The notes: generated from the sequence alone by a model not told the origin. DNA of 64,000 bases from Nonomuraea endophytica (GCF_014203235.1 NZ_JACHIN010000001.1:558001-622000), one strand, 5' to 3'; shown: positions 1 through 9,587, counted from the stretch's first letter. Numbers and translations are program-made.

Positions 1-616
<616 letters not shown>

Positions 617-750
617 TTAGGGCCTGCCTGCAAACGAAACCGCGCGGGTCCGCAAGATGGGGGAGCACGATGGTGGGGAGAACGCGCCGGGGGGACGATG
701 ACCCCCACGGACCGCCGCCTCCCCGGCGCCCCCGGAGAGGGCACAAAAGT

Positions 751-794
751 GCCGGAGGAACCGGCCGGTCGGTGATCCGCCCGGTTCCTCCGGC
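751..794. terminator. Perfect 14-bp inverted repeat
   Basis: Arms GCCGGAGGAACCGG (751-764) and CCGGTTCCTCCGGC (781-794) are exact reverse complements around a 16-base spacer. No T-run follows on either strand. It lies upstream of two divergent genes, so it does not end either of them; it may be an attenuator or a boundary hairpin. Confidence 0.5.
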
Positions 795-925
795 CACCGG
801 CATCTGGTCGGACGCGCTTTACGCCACCGAACCCCCCTCCGCGTCCTGATGGCCGCGTCGCCCGACCTGTGATGCCGACGCTGGGTTAAGCCTGCGTTAC
901 TCATGGGCACACCGCAATGTGAAAA

Positions 926-939
926 CGTGCAATTGCACG
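926..939. promoter_or_regulatory. 14-base palindrome upstream of the LuxR-like regulator
   Basis: CGTGCAATTGCACG is a perfect palindrome, followed three bases later by GTTGCAC, which repeats one half-site. It lies about 105 bases before the ATG of the regulator at 1043, in a locally AT-richer patch. Operator function is inferred from symmetry and position only. Confidence 0.4.
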
Positions 940-1042
940 AAGTTGCACCCCCCGCCGAAGGAGTCAGAGCAACACCCGGACAGAGGTCCGGAGCCGGGTT
1001 ATCCTCGCCGCACGCCCGTGTCCCCCCTACGGAGCCCCCCAC

Positions 1043-2053
1043 ATGCGTAACGAGCCCACCACCGTTTCCGATCCACTCGAGACGCTGGGCCTCGACCCGG
1101 CACAGACCGCGCTGTACACCGCGGTCCTACGCCTGCACCGCGCCACGCTGGCCGAGCTGGCCGAGGCCATGGACGGCCCGGCCGACAAGGTAGGCAGGCA
1201 GCTCGAGGACCTCGTCAGGCTGGGCGTGGTGGACGAGCGGTCCGGCGAATACCTCGCCCGGCACCCGGCCGCCGCACTCGGCCGGCTGATCGCCGAGCGG
1301 CTGGACCGGCTGGCCGAGGAGAGCCGTCGCATCGACTCCGCCCTGGGCTCCATCCGCGGCCTCATCCGGGACTACGACGCCGGCCGCCATTACCAGAGCG
1401 GCCCTTTTCCGGTCGAACTGGTCAGCGGGGCCGATGTGCTCTACGAGAGCGTGGTCGGCATGGCCGTACAGGCTCCTCCGCTGGAGTTGCTGATCGCCAT
1501 CCCCGACGAACGCACCATGACCGACTTTGTCCGCAAATTTGCCGACCCGTGGATCGATGCCCAGAGACGTCGCCTGCTCAGCATGCGCGCGGTGATCCCC
1601 GTGACCACGCTTGCCCTGCCAGGCGTCCGCGACCAGCTCACCCGCCTGCTGGAATCCGGCGGGCGGGTCCGCACCCTCGACCGCGTGCCCAGCTGGTTCA
1701 TGACCGCGGGCCCCGAAGCAGCCGGTCTCCCCGCGCTCTGGGGCGGCGGCCTACCCGACCACGCCTACAACTTCTACCTGGTCCGCGCGCCCATCGTGGT
1801 CGGCGTCCTACGCTCCCTCTTCGAGGAACTGTGGAGCCGCTCCGTCCCCCTCCCCTGGGGACGCCGGGGCGACGGCATGGTCCAGGTGCTGCGGCTGGCG
1901 GCGCAGGGCATGTGCGACGACTCGATCGCCCGCCAGCTCGGCGTCTCGGTCCGCACCGTCCGCGCCCGCTTCGCCGACGCGATGGCCGAACTGGGGGCAC
2001 AGTCCCGCTTCCACGCCGGCGTAGAAGCCTCCCGCCGAGGCTGGCTCGGCTAA
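1043..2053 (+). CDS. Helix-turn-helix regulator with TrmB-like N-terminus and LuxR-type C-terminus
   Basis: Likely a DNA-binding transcription regulator of 336 residues. Residues about 10-75 form a winged-helix, TrmB-like region (LAELAEAMDGPADKVGRQLEDL). The middle part (about 100-265) is an uncharacterised, possibly ligand-sensing region. Residues about 275-320 form a LuxR-type helix-turn-helix (RQLGVSVRTVRARFADAM). The C-terminal helix-turn-helix is clear; the middle shows no receiver domain, kinase or transmembrane segment, so the input signal is unknown. Start ATG has GGAG eight bases upstream. Similar proteins are commonly annotated in streptomycetes as LuxR-family regulators. It is divergent from guaB. 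Confidence 0.75.
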   Translation: MRNEPTTVSDPLETLGLDPAQTALYTAVLRLHRATLAELAEAMDGPADKVGRQLEDLVRLGVVDERSGEYLARHPAAALGRLIAERLDRLAEESRRIDSALGSIRGLIRDYDAGRHYQSGPFPVELVSGADVLYESVVGMAVQAPPLELLIAIPDERTMTDFVRKFADPWIDAQRRRLLSMRAVIPVTTLALPGVRDQLTRLLESGGRVRTLDRVPSWFMTAGPEAAGLPALWGGGLPDHAYNFYLVRAPIVVGVLRSLFEELWSRSVPLPWGRRGDGMVQVLRLAAQGMCDDSIARQLGVSVRTVRARFADAMAELGAQSRFHAGVEASRRGWLG

Positions 2054-2064
2054 CCCCCGCCCGC

Positions 2065-2230
2065 ACCCTCAAGGCCACTTTCCGGTACGGCCCGCGCCCT
2101 CACCCTCAAGGCCACTTTCCGGTACGGCCCGCGCCCTCACCCTCAAGGCCACTTTCCGGTACGGCCCGCACCCTCAAGCCCACCTTCCGGCACGCCCGCA
2201 CCCTCAAGGCCACCTTCCCGTGCGGCCCGC
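2065..2230. repeat. Tandem repeat, five copies with 30-37-base spacing
   Basis: The phrase ACCCTCAAGGCCACTTTCCG recurs with copies starting near 2065, 2102, 2139, 2170 and 2200. The first three copies are nearly identical at 37-base spacing; the last two are shorter (31 and 30) and diverged. The block begins 12 bases after the stop codon of the upstream regulator. Confidence 0.85.
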
Positions 2231-2410
2231 GCCACCGCCACGGCCCGTGCCACCGTCCCGGACACCGCCAGCACGCACACACGGGCCAGCCCAGAGAAGC
2301 AGCGCCCTCGGGACCCCGCCGTAGAGCCGCGCACCCGCAGGGTGAGCTCCAAAGCTCCGCGGGACAAGCAGCCCCGAGCACAGCCCGACCAGCACACCCG
2401 AGCACAACCC

Positions 2411-2518
2411 GACCAACTAGCTGAGGCGACCAACTAGCTGAGGCGACCAACTAACCGAGGCGACCAACTAACCGAGGCGACCAGCTAACCGAGGCGACCA
2501 ACTAATCGAGGGGACCAG
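2411..2518. repeat. Tandem repeat with a 17-base unit, about six copies
   Basis: The unit GAGGCGACCAACTAACC starts at 2423, 2440, 2457, 2474 and 2491, with partial copies on both sides. Variation is confined mostly to the last three bases (GCT, ACC or ATC). There are no spacers between units, so this is a minisatellite-like array and not a CRISPR. Confidence 0.85.
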
Positions 2519-2807
2519 CCCGAACCCGGAGGAGCCCACGCACGGACCCGAGGAAGCCGACCCAAGCCCGGCGTAGCCGACCGTCAGACCCGAGAGGGCA
2601 ACCCGAACCCGGAAGGCCGCCAACGGACCCGAGGGCCGACCCTCAGACCTGAATGTGGTTCGGCCGGGCGGACCCGGGGCTTGGCCAGCCCTTTGGTGGG
2701 GAGGTTTCCGGTATTTCGGGAGCTGTGGCCCCGGGGTGAATGCGGCACAAGGGGTCGGTGCGGTGCTTATTAGTGCCCAGGCTGCGTTAGGTCACTATGG
2801 TGGAAAG

Positions 2808-3185
2808 GTGCTGGAAGACGTCCCCCGCGACCCGTTCGCGGACGATCCGAACGATCCTTCCTCGGCCATGGGCGAATTCGACGACCCGGAGCCGCTGACG
2901 ACGGCCGAGCGCGAAGAGGCCATCACCGACCTGGCCGACGTGGAAGTCTTTCGCTCGCTGCTGGAGCCCCAGGGCGTACTCGGACTGGTCCTGGACTGCC
3001 CGGAATGCGGCGAACAGCACTTCTTCGACTGGGAGCTGCTCCGCGGCAACCTCCGCCAGATGATCGACAAGGGCCGCCCGCAGGTACACGAGCCCGCCTA
3101 CCACCCCGACCCCGCCGACTACGTGACCTGGGAGTACGCGAGAGGCTACGTCGACGGCGTCATGGACACCGAAGAGCGCCGCTGA
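2808..3185 (+). CDS. DUF5319 family protein
   Basis: A 125-residue acidic cytoplasmic protein of unknown function. The opening DVPRDPFADDPNDPSS and the central LVLDCPECGEQHFFDWELL, with a CxxC pair, are characteristic of the actinobacterial DUF5319 family; C-terminal WEYARGYVDGVMD is also conserved as I recall. I chose the GTG at 2808, preceded by a GGTGG purine stretch, because conservation starts just after it. An in-frame GTG at 2655 would add 51 residues of unlikely sequence. Mycobacterial homologues (Rv3412) lie beside sigD and guaB, as here. Its 3' end overlaps the convergent anti-sigma-like gene by 40 bases. Confidence 0.85.
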   Translation: MLEDVPRDPFADDPNDPSSAMGEFDDPEPLTTAEREEAITDLADVEVFRSLLEPQGVLGLVLDCPECGEQHFFDWELLRGNLRQMIDKGRPQVHEPAYHPDPADYVTWEYARGYVDGVMDTEERR

Positions 3186-3862
3186 TCGTCGAGGTCATGC
3201 CGCAACGCCGCCAGCAGCCGTAGCGCCGGATCCGTGGCATCAGGCTGATACCCGAGCGCCAGAGCATCCAGAAACGCATCCGTCTGCTCCTCAGCCGTCA
3301 ACCCCCCAAGCTCCAACTCCCCGGCCACAGCCCCACCGAGCACCCGCTCCCCGGCCGCCGTCTCCGCGGAGTCCCGCGCCGCACCCACCAGCCCGTGCGA
3401 CACCGACTCCCCGGCCACCGGCCCAACGGACACACGCTCCCCGGCCGCCAGCTCCGCGGAGTCCCGCGTCTCACCCGCCAGCCCGTGCGACACCGACTCC
3501 CCTGCCGCTGTCAGACCAGATGCCCGCTCGCCGACAACCTCGTCAACGGGCGCCCGGTGCCCCAGTTCCTCGGCCCGCGCGGGAACCCGCGCCCCGACCG
3601 CAGTCGCACCGGATGCCGCGCCGCAGGGCGTGGTCACGGGCCCGACAGGCTCCTGTAGCCCAGAAGAGTTCAGCTCAGAAGAACGGGCACATACCGACAA
3701 GCCCTCGGGCGAAGGAGCGTCCGAGAGCTTGGGGGAAAGTCCGGTCGGGTCGTCAGCCGCCACAGGGGCCGAGCCGCCGGATGGCGGGTCGGCCGGGGCG
3801 TGGGGCGACGGGGCGGTTGAGCTCGGGGGCGGCCGGTCGCCGTACGCGGCCGCGCCCTCCAC
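3146..3862 (-). CDS. Putative anti-sigma-D-like (RsdA-like) protein with internal repeats
   Basis: A 238-residue Pro/Ala/Ser-rich protein with no hydrophobic segment. The last 50 residues contain QTDAFLDALALGYQPDATD followed by LAALRHDLDD, resembling the sigma-binding motif I recall from mycobacterial RsdA (TDxLLDALA...LAALxxxWRDDL). The middle carries a 30-residue tandem repeat (GESVSHGLAGETRDSAELAA...) in two full copies. I chose GTG 3862, which has GGAGGA five bases upstream; a TTG at 3880 overlapping the sigma stop is the alternative. Gene order after the sigma factor supports an anti-sigma role, but RsdA normally has a membrane segment after the motif and this protein ends there. Function is inferred. 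Confidence 0.55.
   Translation of the reverse strand: MEGAAAYGDRPPPSSTAPSPHAPADPPSGGSAPVAADDPTGLSPKLSDAPSPEGLSVCARSSELNSSGLQEPVGPVTTPCGAASGATAVGARVPARAEELGHRAPVDEVVGERASGLTAAGESVSHGLAGETRDSAELAAGERVSVGPVAGESVSHGLVGAARDSAETAAGERVLGGAVAGELELGGLTAEEQTDAFLDALALGYQPDATDPALRLLAALRHDLDDQRRSSVSMTPST
3290..3520. repeat. 90-base tandem duplication inside the anti-sigma-like gene
   Basis: On the plus strand CAGCCCGTGCGACACCGACT occurs near 3390 and 3480, with matching CTCCCCGGCCGCC segments between. In protein terms the unit is 30 residues, two full copies plus degenerate flanks. The period is a multiple of three, so the reading frame is kept. Confidence 0.75.
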
Positions 3863-3876
3863 GGGTTCCTCCGGCG

Positions 3877-4542
3877 TCAAGCCGACTCCAGCTCGGCCAT
3901 CTGCCGCAACCTGGCCAGCGCCCGATGCTGGGCGACGCGGACCGCTCCTGGTGACATGCCGAGTACATTACCGGTCTCTTCGGCGGACAGTCCTGACACC
4001 ACCCGCAGGAGCAGGAGTTCGCGCTGGTTGGCGGGCAGCCGCGCCAGCAGCCGCCGCGCGTGCTCGACCTCGATGTAGCGGACCACGGTCTCTTCCGGTC
4101 CCGGGCCCTCGTCGGGCCCGTCAGGAAGATCCTGCGTGGGTACGGCGGAGCGCACCGAGCTCCGCAAGGCGTCGGCCACCTTGTGCGAGGCGATGCCGAA
4201 GACGAAGGAGGCGAAGGGCCGGCCCATGTCCCGGTAGCGCGGCAGTGCGGACAGCACCGCGATGCAGACCTCCTGGGCCACGTCATCTGCAATGTGATAT
4301 TGCCCAGAAACCCGGCCCAGCCGGGCGCGGCAATAGCGCACCACCATCGGCCGCAACTCGCCGAGCAGGGATTCGATCGCAGAACGATCGCCCGCAACGG
4401 CGAGGCTCGTCAGTTCTCTTAGGTCGGAGTCATCCGTCCGTGCCGGAAGTCTCGACGCGAGCCTTACCCCAATTTTGGCGTCGGCGACGCTTCCCTCGCT
4501 CACGTTAGGCATGATGCCCGCCCTGGTCCGGCCTGTCGTCAT
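3877..4542 (-). CDS. sigD: ECF RNA polymerase sigma factor, SigD/ShbA type
   Basis: An alternative sigma factor of about 211-221 residues that directs RNA polymerase to its own promoter set. Region 2 (about residues 50-125) shows [20 protein letters not shown] and [18 protein letters not shown]. Region 4 (about 165-215) shows [21 protein letters not shown] and the helix-turn-helix [20 protein letters not shown]. Position beside DUF5319 and guaB matches mycobacterial sigD and the streptomycete ShbA locus as I recall them. Start is ATG 4542, or ATG 4512 (MPNVSEG), which may be better because conservation begins later. The start of the next gene lies at or just inside its 3' end, suggesting one transcript. 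Confidence 0.88.
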   Translation of the reverse strand: MTTGRTRAGIMPNVSEGSVADAKIGVRLASRLPARTDDSDLRELTSLAVAGDRSAIESLLGELRPMVVRYCRARLGRVSGQYHIADDVAQEVCIAVLSALPRYRDMGRPFASFVFGIASHKVADALRSSVRSAVPTQDLPDGPDEGPGPEETVVRYIEVEHARRLLARLPANQRELLLLRVVSGLSAEETGNVLGMSPGAVRVAQHRALARLRQMAELESA

Positions 4543-5302
4543 GGCGAACGGCTACGGATTGGTCACATTGAAGAGACGATAACTACCCGTAATCGGACGA
4601 CCACACTAAGCCTTTATATGGAGTCGGAATATTTCACCCGATTCCCCGAAATGCGCGAAAATTGTCACGGGCGCGAGACGCTTTACTCCATAGGTTGGTT
4701 TACCGCAATAACCCAACTTTCCACATCTGGACATCCACCGGCCGCCGCCTCTACGCATAAGATCGCCCACCGGACCTCATGCGCTACATCCGCCTCATCG
4801 CTATAAAAACTCATATATAGGCATGAACCACCCAGACGGGCACAATACGCGCGTAACGGCGACCGGCCCCGCATCGCCGGAGGAGCGTCACCCTGGACGG
4901 AGCCCGGCCCTGTGCGGCGGGTGGGGGTAGGGCGGCTCGGCCGTAGTGGAAGGGCCGCAGAACGCACCCCAGCCCCGCCAGGGGCGTCCCCAGCACAGAC
5001 GCCCACCCCGAGAACGCGCCGTTCACCCCGAACGACCAGCCCAGCCGACGGCGAGCCCCTCGAAACGGCCCCCAGCCCCAGAAGACAAGCCCCGGAAGAA
5101 GACCGCACGCGCAGAAGCGCGGAAGACCCGCACGCGCAGAAACCGCACGCGCAGAAGACAGCACGCGTGGAAGAACCAGCACACACACGCAAGAAGACAG
5201 CGAAACGGCCCGCACCGGCGAGCGGTGCGGGCCGTGGCGACCTCAAGAGGTCAGTGGCGACCTCAGGAAGATCAGTGGCGACCTGAAAGAGCCAGGAAGC
5301 GA
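4543..5302. other. Gene-free interval between sigD and groEL
   Basis: I find no supported gene. Bases about 4560-4830 are clearly AT-richer than the window average and probably hold the sigD promoter. Bases about 5095-5175 carry degenerate CACGCGCAGAAG repeats, and 5230-5290 repeat CAGTGGCGACCT three times. A groEL terminator lies at 5205-5235. I looked for WhiB-type cysteine motifs here, because other actinobacteria carry whiB/bldM-type regulators in this slot, and saw none. Confidence 0.6.
5205..5235 (-). terminator. Hairpin downstream of groEL
   Basis: ACGGCCCGCACC (5205-5216) and GGTGCGGGCCGT (5224-5235) form a perfect 12-bp stem with a seven-base loop, about 70 bases past the groEL stop. 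There is no strong T-run, as is common for actinobacterial terminators. Confidence 0.7.
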
Positions 5303-6940
<1,638 letters not shown>

Positions 6941-7003
6941 CTAGCGTCGAAAGCCCCGGTCGCCTCTGCTGAGAGCTGCGTCCGGGGCCCGACACATACC
7001 GGC

Positions 7004-7315
7004 TTACTTCTCGATGATCGCGAGAACGTCGCGGGCGGAGAGCACGAGGTACTCCTCGCCGCCGTACTTGACCTCGGTGCCGCCGTACTTGCTGTAGAGG
7101 ACGATGTCGCCCTCGGCGACGTCAAGCGGAATCCGCTTGTCGCCGTCCTCGTCCCAGTTGCCGGGGCCCACCGCGAGGACCTTGCCCTCTTGCGGCTTCT
7201 CCTTGGCGGTGTCTGGGATGACCAGGCCGGAAGCGGTGGTCTGCTCGGCCTCAAGCGGCTGGACCACAATGCGGTCGCCGAGCGGCTTAACGGGAACCTT
7301 AGTGGCGGTCGTCAC
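7004..7315 (-). CDS. groS: 10 kDa co-chaperonin GroES
   Basis: The heptameric lid of the GroEL chamber, 103 residues. It shows [20 protein letters not shown] with the mobile-loop segment, then GKVLAVGPG and the C-terminal [17 protein letters not shown]. It is the first gene of the groES-groEL operon. The promoter and CIRCE operator at 7405-7465 lie about 90-150 bases upstream, so heat induction through HrcA is expected. Confidence 0.97.
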   Translation of the reverse strand: MTTATKVPVKPLGDRIVVQPLEAEQTTASGLVIPDTAKEKPQEGKVLAVGPGNWDEDGDKRIPLDVAEGDIVLYSKYGGTEVKYGGEEYLVLSARDVLAIIEK

Positions 7316-7404
7316 GATCGGACCTCCCCTTCAGATTTGAATGATCTAGAAGAGGCGACCAGCGGGGCCTGCCGTCGCGGGTGGTAGACCTGCCTCGTCG
7401 CACG

Positions 7405-7431
7405 TTGGCACTCTCAAGGGGAGAGTGCCAA
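7405..7431. promoter_or_regulatory. CIRCE operator (HrcA binding site)
   Basis: TTGGCACTC (7405-7413), a nine-base spacer and GAGTGCCAA (7423-7431) form a perfect inverted repeat. This matches the CIRCE consensus TTAGCACTC-N9-GAGTGCTAA with one symmetric change. It lies just downstream of the groES -10 box, the standard place for HrcA repression. Confidence 0.95.
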
Positions 7432-7436
7432 CACGA

Positions 7437-7465
7437 AACATATGCAAGAGGGGCTTGACAGTCAA
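7437..7465 (-). promoter_or_regulatory. groES-groEL promoter
   Basis: On the minus strand TTGACT (7465-7460) and TATGTT (7442-7437) are separated by exactly 17 bases, a near-consensus housekeeping promoter. It begins only 12 bases beyond the end of the upstream gene and is followed directly by CIRCE. Confidence 0.85.
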
Positions 7466-7476
7466 CATGAACCGGC

Positions 7477-8337
7477 TCAGCGCGCATAAGAGCCTTCTCG
7501 CAGCTCGGAGAGGATACCTGGCCTGCTGGGGGCCCATCCGAGCGCCGCGCGGGTTCGCGCAGAGCTGACACGCTGGCTCAGCGCGAGCGCTTCGGCGAAC
7601 GGCAGGCCCACGACCTGCGCCGCCTCCGCCACCGGCCACGACACCACGTCAGCCCCCTCACCGACCCCCACCGAGCCCGCCGCGGCCGCTGCCACCAGCG
7701 CGAGCGGCACGTGCTCCTCCGCCACCCCGTGGTAGACCGTGCCAGGCCGCCCCTTCTCCACCGCCGTCACGATCAGCTCGGCCAGGTCGTCCACGTGAAC
7801 GAACGTCGAACCCTCCCCGCCCTCGCCCACGTGCACCCCGCTCCCGCGCTCGGCCGCCCAGCCGCGCAGCATCACCGGAATCCCTCCGCCACGCCCGTGC
7901 ACCAGCCCGGGCCGCACCACCACGCCACCCGCGCCGAGCACCAGATCCTCCACCTTCGGCCGGTACCCCACGATCGGGATCGGGTCGGCCGCGCTCTCCT
8001 CGTGCCCGTCCTCGGTCGCGCCGAGCACCCAGACGCCGCTCACGTACACCACCGGCCTGCCCGTGCCGAGCAGCGCCCCGATCACCTGCAGGTCCCTCGC
8101 CTCGTCGCCGGTGAGCTGCGCCGCGTGCACGACCGCGTCGACGTCCTGCGTCACGGCCGCGGTGATCGACGCCGCGTCGGCCAGGTCCCCATACCTCTCC
8201 TCCGGTACGGCGGGCAGCCGCCTGCCCCCGTCCGCGGCCGGCCGTACCAGGGCCACGACCTCATGGCCGCGCCCGGCGAGCTCCTCGACGAGCGCGCCCC
8301 CGACGTACCCGGTCGCGCCCAGCACCAGAACCTTCAT
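7477..8337 (-). CDS. NAD(P)-dependent epimerase/dehydratase-like oxidoreductase
   Basis: A 286-residue Rossmann-fold protein of the extended short-chain dehydrogenase type. The N-terminal VLGATGYVGGALVEELAGRGHEV binds the dinucleotide, and DVDAVVHAAQLTGDEARD is the usual following strand. A Ser is present in VVYVSGVWVLG. The catalytic YxxxK is not clear: the visible stretch is GYRPKVEDLV, with Tyr and Lys one residue too close, so catalytic activity is uncertain. ATG 8337 is chosen because the glycine motif starts six residues later. It is divergent from a MarR regulator with shared operator-like sites, suggesting control by that regulator. Substrate unknown. Confidence 0.8.
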   Translation of the reverse strand: MKVLVLGATGYVGGALVEELAGRGHEVVALVRPAADGGRRLPAVPEERYGDLADAASITAAVTQDVDAVVHAAQLTGDEARDLQVIGALLGTGRPVVYVSGVWVLGATEDGHEESAADPIPIVGYRPKVEDLVLGAGGVVVRPGLVHGRGGGIPVMLRGWAAERGSGVHVGEGGEGSTFVHVDDLAELIVTAVEKGRPGTVYHGVAEEHVPLALVAAAAAGSVGVGEGADVVSWPVAEAAQVVGLPFAEALALSQRVSSARTRAALGWAPSRPGILSELREGSYAR

Positions 8338-8357
8338 CGCTCTTCCACCCCAAACAC

Positions 8358-8377
8358 TTCGACATCGAAACTTTCGA
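8358..8377. promoter_or_regulatory. Operator-like site 1 between the divergent oxidoreductase and marR genes
   Basis: The 20-mer TTCGAcaTCGAAactTTCGA contains the palindrome TCGAAACTTTCGA and a further TTCGA half-site. The same architecture recurs at 8410-8429. It lies 20 bases from the oxidoreductase start. Confidence 0.6.
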
Positions 8378-8409
8378 CGTGGAGGACAGTAGCCCGCGCC
8401 CCCGAACAT

Positions 8410-8429
8410 TTCAACCTCAAAGTTTTTGA
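8410..8429. promoter_or_regulatory. Operator-like site 2 between the divergent oxidoreductase and marR genes
   Basis: TTCAAccTCAAAgttTTTGA has the same 5-2-5-3-5 block layout as site 1, with G-to-A changes at most CpG steps. It overlaps the likely marR -10 box (GATAGT, 8428-8433), which suits autorepression. Centres of the two sites are 52 bases apart, about five helical turns. Confidence 0.6.
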
Positions 8430-8442
8430 TAGTGTGCGAACC

Positions 8443-8940
8443 ATGCGAGACGCAGTGGACGCGATCACGAAGCAGTGGGCCGCCGCCCGCCCCGACGTGG
8501 ACGTGAGCCCGATGGGCGTGGTGGGCCGCCTGTCCCGTGCCTCGCGCCTGCTGGAGCGGGGCATCAAGGAGTTCTTCGCCGAGCACGGGCTGGAGCCGTG
8601 GGAGTTCGACATGCTCGCCACGTTGCTGCGCGGCAACCCCGAGCACACCATGTGCATGAAGGACCTGGCCGCCTCCGCCCTGGTCAGCCCCGGCGCCCTG
8701 ACCAACCGCATGGACCGCCTGGTGGAACGCGGCCTGGTGCGCCGCTGGCCACTGGAGAGCAACCGCCGCATGGTCCTGGTCGCCCTGACCGACGAAGGCG
8801 AACGCCTGGCCGGCGACCTCCTCGCCCTCCACGTCGCCAACGAGGCCGAACTCCTGTCCGCCCTCACCCCCGCCGACCAGAAAGCCCTGGCCGAAACCCT
8901 CCGCAAACTCCTGGTCTCCCTCGGCGACACGGAGCTGTGA
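8443..8940 (+). CDS. MarR family transcriptional regulator
   Basis: A 165-residue winged-helix repressor-type protein. Helices and recognition region are visible as FDMLATLLRGNPEHTMCMKDL, then SPGALTNRMDRLVERGLVRR and the wing residues NRRMVLVALTDEGERL. MarR proteins usually sense small phenolic or oxidising ligands and repress adjacent genes; the ligand here is unknown. ATG 8443 is chosen because GATAGT lies nine bases upstream, implying a very short or absent leader. Longer in-frame extension upstream would read through the operator sites and the divergent gene. Its stop overlaps the next start by four bases. Confidence 0.9.
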   Translation: MRDAVDAITKQWAAARPDVDVSPMGVVGRLSRASRLLERGIKEFFAEHGLEPWEFDMLATLLRGNPEHTMCMKDLAASALVSPGALTNRMDRLVERGLVRRWPLESNRRMVLVALTDEGERLAGDLLALHVANEAELLSALTPADQKALAETLRKLLVSLGDTEL

Positions 8941-9587
8941 TCGCTGCCACCACAACCGCTACTGTGAGTGACGTGACCGCCACGACGGACCGTCCGAGAG
9001 ACGTGCTGGCCAACTGGCCGCACCCGCCCGACGGAGGCTGGAAGGCCGACGATCTCGACCTCCTGCCGCAGGACGGGCCAGACGGCGAGCTGGATCTCTT
9101 CAAGCACGTCGAGCTCATCGACGGAACCCTCATTCTCAGGTCCCCCCAACGCCGCTTCCACGAACGCGTCGTCCAGAAGCTCGCATACGCGCTCAGGCAG
9201 CAGGCTCCCGAGTCCTTGGCCGTGGCCACACGGATGGACATCAAGATCGGCAAGCGACAGCGCACCTGCCCCGACATCGTGGTGATCGACACAGCTGCCG
9301 ACAGCCACAACGCCACGTCCTACCCCCCGGAGGCCGTCCACCTGGTCGTCGAGGTGGTCTCCCCCGAGTCCGAGTATCGGGACCGTGAGGTCAAGCCCCG
9401 GATCTACGCCGACGCCGGCATCAAGCACTTCTGGCTGGTCGAAGAAGAGGAAGGCAAGCCCGTCATCCTCAGCTACGTGCTGGACGAGGTCACGCACTTC
9501 TACCGTGCCGACGCCACCCACCACGGCAGGCTCACCGCCAAGTCCCCGTTCCCCGTCGAGGTCGACTTCGCCGATCTGTTGAGATGA
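8937..9587 (+). CDS. Uma2 family protein (PD-(D/E)XK nuclease-like, DUF820)
   Basis: A 216-residue protein of the Uma2 family, widespread in actinobacteria and cyanobacteria and of unclear role. The nuclease-like core is visible: TCPDIVVIDTAAD, then VHLVVEVVSPESEYRDREVKPRIYADAGIKHFWLVE, given here in pieces as PDIVVID, VVEVVSPES and VKPRIYADAGI. Asp, Glu and Lys of the PD-(D/E)XK pattern are present. I chose the GTG at 8937, overlapping the marR stop as GTGA; GTG 8964 or 8973 are alternatives. The overlap suggests translational coupling to marR. Confidence 0.8.
   Translation: MIAATTTATVSDVTATTDRPRDVLANWPHPPDGGWKADDLDLLPQDGPDGELDLFKHVELIDGTLILRSPQRRFHERVVQKLAYALRQQAPESLAVATRMDIKIGKRQRTCPDIVVIDTAADSHNATSYPPEAVHLVVEVVSPESEYRDREVKPRIYADAGIKHFWLVEEEEGKPVILSYVLDEVTHFYRADATHHGRLTAKSPFPVEVDFADLLR

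Larger units (their letters stand above)
2054..2807. other. Gene-free stretch with two tandem-repeat blocks
   Basis: No coding sequence is supported here. Long open frames cross it only because of the high GC content and the repeats. It contains a 31/37-base repeat block (2065-2230), a 17-base repeat block (2411-2518) and a purine-rich, CCCGAACCCGGA-like degenerate stretch up to about 2650. The last 150 bases lead into the DUF5319 gene. Confidence 0.6.

Noticed and set aside
2411..2518. Possible CRISPR array
   Set aside because: The 17-base units are head to tail without spacers, and no cas gene is present.
4618..4806. A 62-codon plus-strand frame
   Set aside because: Third-position base use is AT-rich and unlike the genes of this window; probably non-coding leader DNA.
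4683..5246. A 187-codon minus-strand Cys-containing frame, considered as a WhiB-type gene
   Set aside because: The cysteines do not follow the C-x(n)-C-x2-C-x5-C pattern, and the Arg/Gly/Leu composition looks like chance translation.
8338..8955. N-terminal extension of the oxidoreductase gene to 8955
   Set aside because: It would run through the operator sites and antisense to marR; the Rossmann motif begins right after ATG 8337.
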